From the NCBI RefSeq assembly GCF_003970795.1, contig NZ_RWKW01000048.1, forward strand, positions 19,320-83,319: 64,000 bases of DNA, read 5' to 3'. Shown here piece after piece: positions 8,852 through 17,987 of this stretch. The notes beneath the pieces were generated by a model, which was not told the origin of the DNA, did not search any database, and saw only the letters and a program-made list of their open reading frames with translations. Position 1 is the stretch's first letter. The number at the start of each line of letters is the position of its first letter. This stretch comes from Aquibium carbonis (GTDB taxonomy: Bacteria > Pseudomonadota > Alphaproteobacteria > Rhizobiales > Rhizobiaceae). A program made the translations under genes and the position numbers.

Positions 8852-9672
8852 ACCGGCATGTCGATCCGCGCCAGGCGCTCCCGCAGCCCGACGGCATAGC
8901 CACGGGCGAGGTGCTGCTCGATGTGCGAAACGTTTCGCTTCGTTTTGGTGGCGTGAAGGCGATTACCGACATCTCGTTTGACATTCGCAAGGGCGAAATC
9001 CGCGCGATTATCGGCCCGAACGGTGCCGGCAAGACATCGATGCTCAATGTGATCAACGGCTTCTACACACCACAGGAAGGCTCGATCGTGTTCCGGGGAA
9101 AGGAGCGTAAGAAGATCGCGCCTTACGAGGCGGCCGCTTCCGGTATCGCTCGTACCTTTCAAAACGTGGCCCTTTTCAAGGGCATGTCCACGCTGGACAA
9201 CATCATGGCAGGTCGCACCCTCGCCATGCACCGGAACTTCTTCTGGCAGCTCATTTATTACGGACCCGCGCTGCGCGAGGAAATTGCGAACAGGCGCAAG
9301 GTCGAGGAGATCATCGACTTTCTCGAAATTCAGCATATCCGCAAGGTGCCGGTGGGGCGGCTGCCCTACGGACTGCAGAAGCGGGTTGAACTCGGCCGAG
9401 CATTGGCCGCGGAGCCAGCGCTGCTGCTTCTCGACGAACCGATGGCGGGCATGAACCTGGAGGAGAAGGAGGACATGAGCCGCTTCATCCTCGACGTGAA
9501 TTCGCAGTTCGGCACCACGATCGCGCTGATCGAACACGACATGGGCGTGGTTATGGACATCTCCGACCGCGTGGTCGTGCTCGACTACGGTCGCAAGATC
9601 GGCGACGGCACGCCCGAGGAAGTCAAGTCCAGCCAGGAAGTCATCGACGCCTATCTCGGCGTTTCGCACTAG
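8848..9672 (+). CDS. Liv-type ABC transporter ATPase (LivG-like, cassette 1)
   Basis: A 274-residue ATP-binding subunit of a branched-chain-amino-acid-type (HAAT) importer. Walker A GPNGAGKTS starts near residue 56, the signature region is LPYGLQKRVELGRALA as usual for LivG, Walker B is LLLLDEPMAG, and a switch histidine follows in ALIEHDMG. The length is close to LivG. It starts inside the stop codon of the acyl-CoA synthetase (ATGA). The stop codon TAG is itself part of the AGGAGG ribosome site for the next permease. Together with the second ATPase (13250) it would power one importer. Confidence 0.93.
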   Translation: MNRHVDPRQALPQPDGIATGEVLLDVRNVSLRFGGVKAITDISFDIRKGEIRAIIGPNGAGKTSMLNVINGFYTPQEGSIVFRGKERKKIAPYEAAASGIARTFQNVALFKGMSTLDNIMAGRTLAMHRNFFWQLIYYGPALREEIANRRKVEEIIDFLEIQHIRKVPVGRLPYGLQKRVELGRALAAEPALLLLDEPMAGMNLEEKEDMSRFILDVNSQFGTTIALIEHDMGVVMDISDRVVVLDYGRKIGDGTPEEVKSSQEVIDAYLGVSH

Positions 9673-9681
9673 GAGGGGGCC

Positions 9682-10635
9682 GTGCTGCACCAGATCTTCG
9701 TCGATCCCTTCCTTCAGATGGCGGACATGCCGGATTTCCTGTTGCAGGTGATCTGGGAAGGCTTTGTGGCCGGCGTGCTCTACGCGCTGATCGCGCTCGG
9801 CTTCGTGCTCATCTTCAAGGCGTCGGGCGTCTTCAACTTCGCGCAGGGCATCATGGTCGTTTTCGCGGGTCTGACGCTTGTCGGTCTGCACGAGGCAGGC
9901 GTGCCGGCCTATCTGGCGCTGGCGCTGGCGATCAGTGTCATGGCACTGCTTGCAATCGCCGTCGAGCGGTTCGTCATGCGCCCGCTTGTCAACCAGCCGG
10001 ACATCATCCTTTTGATGTCGACCATCGGCATGACGTATTTCCTGATCGGGCTTGGTGAGTTCGTCTTTGGCGGCGAACCAAAGAAGATGATCACCAGGGA
10101 ACTCGGACTGCCGACGGGGTCGACGGAGATCGAGATCGGCGAGCAGGGACTCGTCATCCTGCAGCACATCGATATCGCGGCCGCGGTCATCGCCATCATC
10201 ATGGTGTCGGCGTTGGCGCTGTTTTTCAACAAGACGCGCATCGGTCGGGCGCTCAGGGCGGTTGCGGACGATCACCAGGCGGCGCAGTCGGTCGGTATCT
10301 CGCTGAACCAGATCTGGGCGATCGTGTGGTTTGCCGCGGGTATCGTGGCGCTCGCCACCGGCATCATGTGGGGCGCTCGTTCCGACGTCTCGTTCGCGCT
10401 GGAGATCGTGGCATTGAAGGCGCTGCCGGTACTGATCCTCGGTGGCTTTACCTCTATTCCGGGCGCCATCGTCGGCGGCCTCATCATCGGCATCGGCGAG
10501 AAGATCGGAGAGATCTACTGGGGGCCGTTGGTCGGCGGCGGAATCGAGAGCTGGCTTGCCTACATGATCGCGCTGATCTTCCTGCTGTTCAGGCCGCAGG
10601 GACTGTTCGGTGAACGCATCATCGAGCGGGTTTGA
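9682..10635 (+). CDS. Liv-type ABC transporter permease (LivH-like, cassette 1)
   Basis: A 317-residue, very hydrophobic inner-membrane permease with about eight predicted transmembrane stretches. The family motif is clear (YALIALGFVLIFKASGVFNFAQG near residues 34-56), as is the C-terminal GGFTSIPGAIVGGLIIGIGE loop that contacts the ATPase. It starts with GTG at 9682, five bases after AGGAGG at 9671-9676. It is tightly placed 9 bases after the ATPase and 12 bases before the second permease. The ligand is not deducible from the permease. Confidence 0.92.
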   Translation: MLHQIFVDPFLQMADMPDFLLQVIWEGFVAGVLYALIALGFVLIFKASGVFNFAQGIMVVFAGLTLVGLHEAGVPAYLALALAISVMALLAIAVERFVMRPLVNQPDIILLMSTIGMTYFLIGLGEFVFGGEPKKMITRELGLPTGSTEIEIGEQGLVILQHIDIAAAVIAIIMVSALALFFNKTRIGRALRAVADDHQAAQSVGISLNQIWAIVWFAAGIVALATGIMWGARSDVSFALEIVALKALPVLILGGFTSIPGAIVGGLIIGIGEKIGEIYWGPLVGGGIESWLAYMIALIFLLFRPQGLFGERIIERV

Positions 10636-10647
10636 GGGGAGGGCGGT

Positions 10648-11727
10648 ATGTTCTATCGCGAAGCTGGGCAGTTCAAGACGTCCTATGAGGCCGATCAGCA
10701 GGTCTTTCCGATCCTGCAGGACAGGATCGGAGTCGCCATCATCCTCGGCGTAGCGATTTTCATTGTGCCGTTCGTCGCCAACGATTTTTTCCTGTCGGCG
10801 ATTGCGATCCCTTTTCTCATTCTCGCGCTCGCTACCATCGGGCTCAACGTGCTCACCGGTTACGCTGGGCAGTTGTCGCTCGGCACCGGCGGGTTCATGG
10901 GGGTCGGCGCCTATGCCTGCTACAAGCTGACGACGCTCTTCCCCGACGTCTCCATCGTCGTGCACATCCTCTTGTCGGGCTTCGCTGCGGCGGCGGTCGG
11001 CATGGTGTTCGGCCTGCCGTCGCTCCGCATCAAGGGCCTTTATCTGGCGGTGACGACGCTGGCGGCGCAGTTCTTCCTCGAATGGTGCTTCATTCGCATC
11101 CCCTGGCTCTACAACTACAACGCCTCTGGTGCGATCGAGGTGCCGGGCCGCCAGATCCTTGGCACCATGGTCACCGGCGCATCGGCCGGCAGCGTGCCGC
11201 GCTACTTCACGGTGTTAGCCATCGTCATCCTGCTCACCGTCCTTGTGAAGAACCTCCTGCGTGGCCGGATCGGTCGGCAGTGGATGATGATCCGCGACAT
11301 GGACATCGCCGCCGAGTTGATGGGGGTGCGCCCGCTTTATGCCAAGCTTTCGGCCTTCGCGGTGTCGTCATACCTTTGCGGCGTGGCTGGTGCGATGTTC
11401 GTGTTCTTCTATCTCGGCGCGGCCGAACCGTCGGCCTTTTCCATTACCTTGTCCTTCCAGATCCTTTTCATGGCGATCTTGGGTGGTCTCGGATCACTGG
11501 TCGGATGCTTCTTCGGCGCGGCCTTCATTTGGGCGCTGCCGATCATCCTGCGCGCCGGGCCGCCGATGATCGGCATACCGATCGCGGCCGAGACGGCGTT
11601 CCACATTACGTCGATGATCATCGGGGCGCTGATCGTGACTTTCCTGATCCTCGAGCCGCACGGCCTCGCCCGCTTGTGGCAGATCGGCAAGGAGAAGCTC
11701 AGGGTGTGGCCATTTCCCTACGCGTGA
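10648..11727 (+). CDS. Liv-type ABC transporter permease (LivM-like, cassette 1)
   Basis: A 359-residue permease of the LivM family with hydrophobic helices throughout, the motif LNVLTGYAGQLSLGTGGFMGVGAYA near residues 67-91 and GGLGSLVGCFFGAAF near the C terminus. The N terminus, MFYREAGQFKTSYEAD, carries an FKTSY-x-AD stretch that recurs at the start of the LivM-like permease at 36544, which marks the two transporters as paralogues. GGGAGGG just upstream of the ATG at 10648 is a good ribosome site. Confidence 0.92.
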   Translation: MFYREAGQFKTSYEADQQVFPILQDRIGVAIILGVAIFIVPFVANDFFLSAIAIPFLILALATIGLNVLTGYAGQLSLGTGGFMGVGAYACYKLTTLFPDVSIVVHILLSGFAAAAVGMVFGLPSLRIKGLYLAVTTLAAQFFLEWCFIRIPWLYNYNASGAIEVPGRQILGTMVTGASAGSVPRYFTVLAIVILLTVLVKNLLRGRIGRQWMMIRDMDIAAELMGVRPLYAKLSAFAVSSYLCGVAGAMFVFFYLGAAEPSAFSITLSFQILFMAILGGLGSLVGCFFGAAFIWALPIILRAGPPMIGIPIAAETAFHITSMIIGALIVTFLILEPHGLARLWQIGKEKLRVWPFPYA

Positions 11728-11856
11728 GGGCCATGTGGAATGTTGCCTGCGCAAGCAGGGAGGGAATCTGCGATCCGGGCTTCGAGCCTTGACCGGATCC
11801 TGGTGGAGAAAAAGGCTCACACACGGCCTCGCGGCCAGTGCAACGGGAGGAACGAC

Positions 11857-13179
11857 ATGAAGATGAAATCGCTGATTGCCGGCGGCATTCTCGCCGCGAT
11901 GGCGTCGACGGCGGCCCTGCCCGCCTTTGCGCAGGACAGCGTTTACGTACCGCTGTTCAGCTACCGTACGGGACCATTCGCTGGATCGGGCATCCCGATC
12001 GCCAACGGCATGAGCGACTATCTCACCATGCTCAACGAGCGCGACGGTGGTATCAATGGTGTACGGATCAACATCGAGGAATGCGAAACCGGCTATGATA
12101 CGCAGAAGGGCGTGGAGTGCTACGAGCAGGTCAAGGCCAAGAACCCGCTTGTCATCTCGCCTTACTCGACCGGCATCACCCTGCAGGTGATACCCAAGGC
12201 GGGCGTCGACAAGATCCCGGTTCTCTCGATGGCTTATGGCCTGTCGGCCGCGGCCGTCGGTGATGTCTTCCCTTGGGTTTTCAATCCGCCCGCGACCTAT
12301 TGGGACGGTGCATCGGCGATCGTCGCCGACATCGCAAGGCGCGAGGGCGGGCTGGAGAGCCTGAAGGGTAAGAAGATCGGCTACATCTATCTCGACGCCG
12401 GATACGGCAAGGAGCCGATCCCGCTTCTGGAGGATTTCGCCAAGGCCTACGGCTTCGACCTGACGCTCTATCCGGTTCCCGGCAAGGAGATGCAGAACCA
12501 GTCGTCTCAGTGGCTCAACGTACGCCGTGATCGTCCCGACTACATGATCATGTGGGGCTGGGGCGCCATGAACCCGACGGCGGTCAAGGAAGCGATCAAG
12601 ATCCGCTTTCCGATGGACAAGTTCTACGGCGTTTGGTGGTCTGGCGGCAATGATGACGCGGGCGCCGGCGGCGAGGACGCCAAGGGCTACCGCACGATGA
12701 ACTTCCACGGCGTCGGCAGCGACTATCCGGTGATCGCCGACATCAAGAAGTATGTCGTCGATGCCGGTAAGAGCCAGGTCGATCCGGCAAAATTCGCCGA
12801 CAACCTCTACAACCGCGGCGTCTACAACTCGATGCTGATCGCGGAGGGCATTCGCCGGGCGCAGGAACTGACCGGCAAAAAGGTCATTGACGCGACCGAT
12901 ATGCGGGCAGGTCTCGAGAACCTCAACATCGATGAGGCCCGTCTCAAGGACATGGGCATGGAAGGCTTTGCCGGCACGCTGAAGCTCTCCTGCTCGGACC
13001 ATTCCGGCCACCATCAAGTCTACGTCGTCGAATGGGACGGCAAGGACTGGCAGAAGTCGGGCGAGTGGTTCTCGCCGATGACGGATGTCGTGCGGCCCAT
13101 GCTCGAGACGGCTGCGGAGGAGTACAAGGCCGCCAATTCGCCGTGGCCTGAGCGAACAGAGCCATGCCTATCGAACTGA
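11857..13179 (+). CDS. Periplasmic substrate-binding protein of Liv-type transporter (cassette 1)
   Basis: A 440-residue Peripla_BP_6-type binding protein. It starts with a clear Sec signal peptide (MKMKSLIAGG, a hydrophobic core, then PAFA before QDS). The ATG at 11857 follows GGGAGGAA at 11845-11852, which rules out the longer frame beginning at 11740. The mature part begins with VPLFSYRTGPFAGSG and contains ECETGYDTQKGVECYEQ, usual for this fold. It is longer than classical LivJ (about 370), as in binding proteins for aromatic or carboxylic compounds. It lies between the permease and the last ATPase gene and is followed by a strong hairpin at 13194. The ligand is unknown; the linked acyl-CoA synthetase suggests a carboxylic acid rather than an amino acid. 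Confidence 0.9.
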   Translation: MKMKSLIAGGILAAMASTAALPAFAQDSVYVPLFSYRTGPFAGSGIPIANGMSDYLTMLNERDGGINGVRINIEECETGYDTQKGVECYEQVKAKNPLVISPYSTGITLQVIPKAGVDKIPVLSMAYGLSAAAVGDVFPWVFNPPATYWDGASAIVADIARREGGLESLKGKKIGYIYLDAGYGKEPIPLLEDFAKAYGFDLTLYPVPGKEMQNQSSQWLNVRRDRPDYMIMWGWGAMNPTAVKEAIKIRFPMDKFYGVWWSGGNDDAGAGGEDAKGYRTMNFHGVGSDYPVIADIKKYVVDAGKSQVDPAKFADNLYNRGVYNSMLIAEGIRRAQELTGKKVIDATDMRAGLENLNIDEARLKDMGMEGFAGTLKLSCSDHSGHHQVYVVEWDGKDWQKSGEWFSPMTDVVRPMLETAAEEYKAANSPWPERTEPCLSN

Positions 13180-13193
13180 GGGCACCATACGCG

Positions 13194-13225
13194 ATGTCCG
13201 GTCCGCCATTTGGCGGGCCGGACAT
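13194..13225 (+). other. Strong intergenic hairpin after binding-protein gene
   Basis: A 14-bp stem (13194-13207 with 13212-13225, one T-G wobble, beginning ATGTCCGG and ending CCGGACAT) closes a 4-base loop, 14 bases after the stop codon. There is no T run, so it is more likely an mRNA-stabilising or partial-termination element that sets the binding protein to ATPase ratio than a full terminator. Confidence 0.65.
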
Positions 13226-13249
13226 TACCACCACCGGGGAACGAGCAGC

Positions 13250-14107
13250 ATGACAGCCACCGGCAAGAACGGTGTTGGAGAAACTTCCGCGCCGGATACT
13301 GCGACCGATGCCATCCTCTCGGTCAACAACATCGAGGTGATCTACAACCATGTGATTCTGGTGCTCAAGGGCGTATCGCTGACCGTGCCTCGCGGTGGCA
13401 TCGTCGCCCTGCTCGGCGCGAACGGGGCTGGAAAGACAACAACCCTCAAGGCGATCTCGAACCTTCTTCATGCCGAGCGAGGCCTGGTCACCAAGGGCAA
13501 CATCCAGTTTGAGGGCGAACGCGTCGAAGCGTTGTCACCCAACGATCTTGTGCGTCGAGGTTGCATCCAAGTCATGGAAGGCCGCCACTGCTTCGGCCAC
13601 CTGACAGTGGAAGAGAATCTGCTCACCGGGGCTTTCACCCGCCGCGACGGCGCGGCCGGCATCAAGCGCGACCTCGAGATGGTCTACGGCTATTTCCCCC
13701 GCCTGCGGGAACGGCGATCCTCGCAAGCCGGATACACGTCCGGCGGCGAACAGCAGATGACGGCGATCGGGCGAGCGTTGATGTCGCGGCCAAAGATGAT
13801 CCTGCTCGACGAACCTTCGATGGGGCTCGCGCCACAACTCGTCGAGGAAATCTTCGAGATCGTGCGCAAACTGAACGAGGAGCAGGGAGTTTCCTTCCTG
13901 CTTGCCGAACAGAACACCAACATCGCGCTGCGCTATGCCAAGTATGGCTACATCCTTGAGTCCGGTCGCATCGTGCTGGACGGCGACGCGAAGGCGCTGC
14001 GTGAGAACGAGGACGTCAAGGAGTTCTATTTGGGTGTCGGTGGTGAGGGCCGACGCTCGTTCAAGAACGTAAAGCACTACAAGCGACGGAAGCGTTGGCT
14101 GGCATGA
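13250..14107 (+). CDS. Liv-type ABC transporter ATPase (LivF-like, cassette 1)
   Basis: A 285-residue second ATPase of the importer. Walker A is GANGAGKTT, the signature is TSGGEQQM, Walker B is ILLDEPSMGL, and LLAEQNTNIAL takes the switch-loop position, all as in LivF. The ATG at 13250 follows GGGGA; the frame upstream is open but has no start with a ribosome site. LivF proteins usually stop soon after FYLG. This one continues with a basic tail (KHYKRRKRWLA) shared in character with the paralogue at 38426. The N-terminal 20 residues (TSAPDTATDA) form a short Ala/Thr leader. Confidence 0.92.
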   Translation: MTATGKNGVGETSAPDTATDAILSVNNIEVIYNHVILVLKGVSLTVPRGGIVALLGANGAGKTTTLKAISNLLHAERGLVTKGNIQFEGERVEALSPNDLVRRGCIQVMEGRHCFGHLTVEENLLTGAFTRRDGAAGIKRDLEMVYGYFPRLRERRSSQAGYTSGGEQQMTAIGRALMSRPKMILLDEPSMGLAPQLVEEIFEIVRKLNEEQGVSFLLAEQNTNIALRYAKYGYILESGRIVLDGDAKALRENEDVKEFYLGVGGEGRRSFKNVKHYKRRKRWLA

Positions 14108-14108
14108 G

Positions 14109-14398
14109 GTCGCGGTCGATTGGGGGGCTGCGCGTTCCGCGATCGGTCCGAACGGACTGGTCGTGCGTCGCGGCGGTGCATGGTTTTGCCACGAAATCTG
14201 GCTCCAAGGCGATGATGGCGTTATCCGTACCCGGTCATGCCGGCGGCTCGCACCCGTCATCGCCTGGGCGGTGATCACCGACACGCCGTCGAAGAGTTCG
14301 TAGCAATTGTCCAGGCGTTGCCGCCAGACGAAGAACTCCTCAGTCATCTTCCACTGCCACGCCTGCGACATTTCGGGCACGCTATTCGCTTCTTCCAT
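14109..14398 (-). pseudogene. Frameshifted remnant of a Uma2-type (DUF820) gene
   Basis: Reading the minus strand from ATG at 14398 gives an N terminus typical of Uma2-family restriction-endonuclease-fold proteins: MTEEFFVWRQ, then CYELFDGVSV, then MTGASRRHDRV. At about 14222-14230 the frame breaks. A one-base shift restores NAIIAL, then FVAKPCTAATHDQSVRT, which resembles the next Uma2 stretch (core strand, PCRP and AVRT region). After that the match fades at the end of the LivF-like gene. The C-terminal half is missing. The gene is therefore a truncated, frameshifted relic that fills most of the 408-base space between cassette 1 and the oxidase subunit gene. This is pattern recognition by eye. 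Confidence 0.6.
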
Positions 14399-14515
14399 CA
14401 CACCAGATCGCCTGGCCGCACCGAAGGTCTCCATAGGTCTGCGGCCTTGCGCGCCATTGCCCTTGTCGTGGCTTTTCGGTATGTCCGCAAAAGGTTCTTG
14501 CAACGGGGATTTTCA

Positions 14516-14743
14516 ATGGCTGACAACACGCCGACCGGTCCGGTGGAAATGGGTGCCGAGATGGATTACTCGGAACACGAGAAGACGTATTCGCTGTTTC
14601 TCGCCATGGCCAAATACGGCACCATCGTTTGCGTCGCACTGCTCGTCGCGATGGCATTCGGCTTTTTTGCTGGTGGTGGTTTCATTTCGTCGACCATCCT
14701 TTTCGTGCTCCTCGTCGCCGTCGCCTCCTACCTGATGCGTTGA
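14516..14743 (+). CDS. aa3-type cytochrome c oxidase subunit IV-like small membrane protein
   Basis: A 75-residue protein with an acidic, soluble N terminus (about 40 residues, including EMDYSEHEKTYSLF) followed by two hydrophobic segments (about 33-53 and 55-73). This is the pattern of the bacterial aa3-oxidase subunit IV family, a single small subunit that packs against the catalytic core. The ATG at 14516 follows GGGGA, and the longer open frame upstream is spurious. It lies about 55 bases before the transhydrogenase genes, an arrangement common in Rhizobiales. The catalytic oxidase genes are not in the window. Confidence 0.85.
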   Translation: MADNTPTGPVEMGAEMDYSEHEKTYSLFLAMAKYGTIVCVALLVAMAFGFFAGGGFISSTILFVLLVAVASYLMR

Positions 14744-14798
14744 ACCGGAAGGTCCTCCCGTCAGGGAGGTGAGGCGCGATTCAACCCGATAGGAGCAG

Positions 14799-16085
14799 GT
14801 GGTGGGGCAGACAGTTTTCATACCGAACGAGGTCAGTGTTGGAGAGCCCCGTGTCGCGGCCTCACCAGATACTGTCAAACGCATCAAGGCTCTCGGCCTC
14901 GACGTGATTGTGGAAGCCGGCGCCGGTCGGGCCTCGCGGATCGCCGATGCGGACTATGTCAAGATGGGTGCCACGCTCGGCACGGCCGCGGATGTCGGTC
15001 GCGCCGACATCGTTCTTCGGGTGCGGCGCCCCTCCGAATCCGAACTGACGGCCTACAAATCAGGCGCGGCGGTCATCGCCACCATGGACCCCTATGGCAA
15101 CGAGGCCTCGGTCGCCGCGATGGCGCGCGCCGGCGTCGCTGCCTTCGCGATGGAGTTCATGCCGCGCATCACGCGCGCCCAGGTCATGGACATCCTGTCC
15201 AGTCAGGCAAACCTTGCGGGCTATCAGGCCGTCATCGATGCGGCTGCCGCCTATGACCGGGCGCTGCCGATGATGATGACGGCGGCAGGCACTGTCCCCG
15301 CAGCCAAGGTGTTCGTCATGGGTGCGGGCGTTGCCGGTCTCCAGGCCATTGCCACGGCGCGCCGCATGGGCGCTGTCGTTACCGCGACCGACGTGCGAGC
15401 CGCGGCCGGAGAACAGGTCGCATCGCTCGGTGCGAAGTTCATCATGACCGACGCGTTGAAGGACGCTTCAGGCAGTGGTGGCTATGCGCGCGAACTCACA
15501 GAGGACGAGAAGAAGGCGCAGTCAGCCTTGGTGGCCGAACACATCGCCAAGCAGGATCTCGTCATCACCACCGCGCTTATCCCAGGGCGCCCGGCTCCGA
15601 TGCTCGTGTCAGCCGAGATGGTCGCATCAATGCGGCCAGGTTCGGTAATCGTCGATCTCGCAGTGGAACGTGGCGGAAACGTCGAGGGAGCGGTCGCGGG
15701 CGAGGTTGTCACCACGGCCAATGACGTTAAGATCCTTGGGCATCTCAACGTTCCCGGACGGATTGCGGCTTCCGCGTCGCTGCTTTACGCACGCAACCTG
15801 CAGGCTTTCCTGGAGACACTCGTCGACAAGTCGACCGGGACGCTCACGATCAATCCCGAGGATGAGCTCGTCAAGGCGACGATGCTTACCTACGGCGGCG
15901 CCATCGTGCATCCCAGTTTCGCCGCTGTGATCGCGGCACCGGCCAAATCCGATGGGGTCGTGGCGGCGGCGCCTCATTCAGACATAATGGCAGCCCCCGC
16001 CAGCGTTGCGCCGAACAAGAAGGCACAGGCAAAGGCGCCTGCCAAGCGCGCCGAGGCCAAAGGCAAGCCCGAGGGAGGGGTTTGA
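14799..16085 (+). CDS. pntAA: NAD(P) transhydrogenase subunit alpha part 1
   Basis: The soluble NAD(H)-binding domain I of proton-translocating transhydrogenase, which reduces NADP+ with NADH using the proton gradient. In 428 residues one sees the alanine-dehydrogenase-like start ([20 protein letters not shown]), the loop [18 protein letters not shown], the Rossmann motif [20 protein letters not shown] and the mobile-loop region [10 protein letters not shown]. The last 40 or so residues are an Ala/Lys/Pro-rich tail absent from shorter homologues. Two GTG codons (14799, 14802) follow AGGAG at 14791; the second has the better spacing. It overlaps pntAB by one base (TGATG). The three-gene form (alpha1, alpha2, beta) is like that of Rhodospirillum rubrum. 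Confidence 0.95.
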   Translation: MVGQTVFIPNEVSVGEPRVAASPDTVKRIKALGLDVIVEAGAGRASRIADADYVKMGATLGTAADVGRADIVLRVRRPSESELTAYKSGAAVIATMDPYGNEASVAAMARAGVAAFAMEFMPRITRAQVMDILSSQANLAGYQAVIDAAAAYDRALPMMMTAAGTVPAAKVFVMGAGVAGLQAIATARRMGAVVTATDVRAAAGEQVASLGAKFIMTDALKDASGSGGYARELTEDEKKAQSALVAEHIAKQDLVITTALIPGRPAPMLVSAEMVASMRPGSVIVDLAVERGGNVEGAVAGEVVTTANDVKILGHLNVPGRIAASASLLYARNLQAFLETLVDKSTGTLTINPEDELVKATMLTYGGAIVHPSFAAVIAAPAKSDGVVAAAPHSDIMAAPASVAPNKKAQAKAPAKRAEAKGKPEGGV

Positions 16086-16507
16086 TGGAAAAGACGGCTC
16101 TCGAACACGCGCTCGATCAGCTCGACCAGGCCTCTGCTGCGGCCAGGCTGGCTCTCGATCAGGTGCAGGATGCAGCCGACGCTGCCGGAGCGGCCGCGCA
16201 TGCAGCCTCCGGTGGGGCAATCGATCCCTTTGTGTTTCGTTTCGCGATCTTCGTCTTGGCGATTTTCGTCGGCTACTACGTGGTCTGGTCGGTGACTCCC
16301 GCACTGCATACCCCTCTGATGGCGGTCACAAATGCGATTTCCTCGGTCATCGTGGTTGGTGCGCTGCTCGCGGTTGGCATCTCTGCGGCGTCCGGACTAG
16401 CGACGGGCTTCGGCTTCGTGGCGCTCGTACTGGCGTCGGTCAACATCTTTGGCGGCTTCCTCGTCACCCAGCGTATGCTGGCCATGTACAAGAAGAAGGA
16501 AAAGTGA
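16085..16507 (+). CDS. pntAB: NAD(P) transhydrogenase subunit alpha part 2
   Basis: A 140-residue membrane subunit. The first 45 residues are an Ala/Asp-rich helix ([17 protein letters not shown]). Then come about three to four transmembrane helices, with [29 protein letters not shown] typical of the transhydrogenase domain II alpha portion. It carries part of the proton channel. Start ATG at 16085 overlaps the pntAA stop, and the stop is followed after one base by the GTG of pntB. Confidence 0.95.
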   Translation: MEKTALEHALDQLDQASAAARLALDQVQDAADAAGAAAHAASGGAIDPFVFRFAIFVLAIFVGYYVVWSVTPALHTPLMAVTNAISSVIVVGALLAVGISAASGLATGFGFVALVLASVNIFGGFLVTQRMLAMYKKKEK

Positions 16508-16508
16508 C

Positions 16509-17909
16509 GTGAGTGCCGACTTCGCTTCCTTCCTCTACCTCGTCTCCGGTGTCCTGTTCATCATGGCTCTGCGCGGGCTGTCGCATCCGCCGACAAGCCG
16601 TCAGGGCAATATGTACGGCATGGTCGGCATGGGCATCGCCATCGTCACCACGCTTGCGCTCGCCAGACCGTCAATGGGCGGCTTCGCGCTGATCGTGCTC
16701 GGTCTCGCACTCGGTGGCAGTGTCGGCGCGATTACGGCGCGGCGCATCCCCATGACGTCGATGCCGCAACTCGTCGCCGCTTTCCATTCGCTCGTCGGCC
16801 TTGCCGCCGTGATGGTCGCGGCCGCAGCGATGTACGCGCCTGAGAGCTTCGGTATCGGTACGATCGGCAATATTCACGGCCAAGCCTTGGTCGAGATGAG
16901 CCTCGGCGTTGCCATTGGCGCGATTACCTTCACGGGTTCGGTCATCGCATTCCTGAAGCTCGATGGCCGAATGTCGGGCAAGCCGATCATGCTCGGCGGC
17001 CGCCATTTCATCAATGCCGGGCTTGGCATCGCGCTAGTCGTTCTGATTGTCATGCTGGTGCTCACCGAAAGCTATGCGGTGTTCTGGTTGATCGTCGTGG
17101 CCTCACTCGTCCTCGGCGTGCTGCTCATTATCCCGATCGGCGGCGCCGACATGCCGGTGGTGGTGTCCATGCTCAATTCATACTCCGGATGGGCGGCGGC
17201 AGCGCTTGGCTTTACGCTTGGAAATCTCGCGCTGATCATTACCGGGGCTCTCGTCGGCTCGTCGGGCGCGATTCTGTCCTACATCATGTGCAAGGGCATG
17301 AACCGCTCGTTCATTTCGGTCATCCTCGGGGGCTTCGGTGGCGAGACCGCAGCGGCAAGCGGCGACGATGGCATTCAGCGTACGGTCAAGACGGGTGCTG
17401 CCGACGATGCCGCCTACCTGATGATGAACGCGCAGAAAGTGATCATCGTGCCGGGCTACGGAATGGCTGTCGCTCAGGCACAACACGCCCTTCGCGAGCT
17501 GGCCGACAAGCTGAAGGCCAACGGCGTCGAGGTGAAGTACGCGATCCATCCGGTCGCAGGCCGTATGCCGGGACACATGAACGTCCTGCTCGCCGAGGCC
17601 AACGTGCCCTACGACGAGGTGTTCGAGCTTGAGGATATCAATTCGGAGTTCGCGCAGGCGGATGTCGCCTACGTGATCGGCGCCAATGACGTGACGAACC
17701 CCTCCGCGCGGGATGACAAGGCATCGCCGATCTATGGCATGCCGATCCTCGACGTCGACAAGGCGCGCACCTGCCTGTTCGTAAAACGTTCGCTCGGGTC
17801 CGGCTATGCCGGCATCGACAACACGCTGTTCTACAAGGACGGGACTATGATGCTGCTCGGCGACGCCAAGAAAATGACCGAGGAGATCGTCAAGGCGATG
17901 GACCATTAA
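16509..17909 (+). CDS. pntB: NAD(P) transhydrogenase subunit beta
   Basis: A 466-residue subunit with about eight transmembrane helices (domain II) followed from about residue 290 by the soluble NADP(H)-binding domain III. Recognisable motifs are MPVVVSMLNSYSGWAAAA in the membrane part and VPGYGMAVAQAQHA, HPVAGRMPGHMNVLLAEA and GANDVTNP in domain III. GTG at 16509 is used (E. coli PntB is 462 residues). It is the last gene of the operon; a hairpin with a T run at 17953-17987 follows. Confidence 0.96.
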   Translation: MSADFASFLYLVSGVLFIMALRGLSHPPTSRQGNMYGMVGMGIAIVTTLALARPSMGGFALIVLGLALGGSVGAITARRIPMTSMPQLVAAFHSLVGLAAVMVAAAAMYAPESFGIGTIGNIHGQALVEMSLGVAIGAITFTGSVIAFLKLDGRMSGKPIMLGGRHFINAGLGIALVVLIVMLVLTESYAVFWLIVVASLVLGVLLIIPIGGADMPVVVSMLNSYSGWAAAALGFTLGNLALIITGALVGSSGAILSYIMCKGMNRSFISVILGGFGGETAAASGDDGIQRTVKTGAADDAAYLMMNAQKVIIVPGYGMAVAQAQHALRELADKLKANGVEVKYAIHPVAGRMPGHMNVLLAEANVPYDEVFELEDINSEFAQADVAYVIGANDVTNPSARDDKASPIYGMPILDVDKARTCLFVKRSLGSGYAGIDNTLFYKDGTMMLLGDAKKMTEEIVKAMDH

Positions 17910-17952
17910 GCGGGTTCGTTGATCGGCTCTCCAATGAACCTACCGAACTGAC

Positions 17953-17987
17953 AGTGCCGTCCCGGTCGCCCGGAGCGGCACTTTTTT
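17953..17987 (+). terminator. Rho-independent terminator after pntB
   Basis: The stem AGTGCCG (17953-17959) with CGGCACT (17976-17982), an inner CCGG/CCGG pair in the loop, is followed directly by a run of six T (17982-17987). It lies 43 bases after the pntB stop. Confidence 0.85.

Noticed and set aside
8707..10965. A 752-codon minus-strand open frame
   Set aside because: Antisense to the acyl-CoA synthetase end and three transporter genes that have clear motifs; composition is DHRE-rich without structure.
11494..13017. A 507-codon minus-strand open frame opposite LivM and the binding protein
   Set aside because: The plus strand has a signal peptide, ribosome site and family motifs; the minus frame has none.
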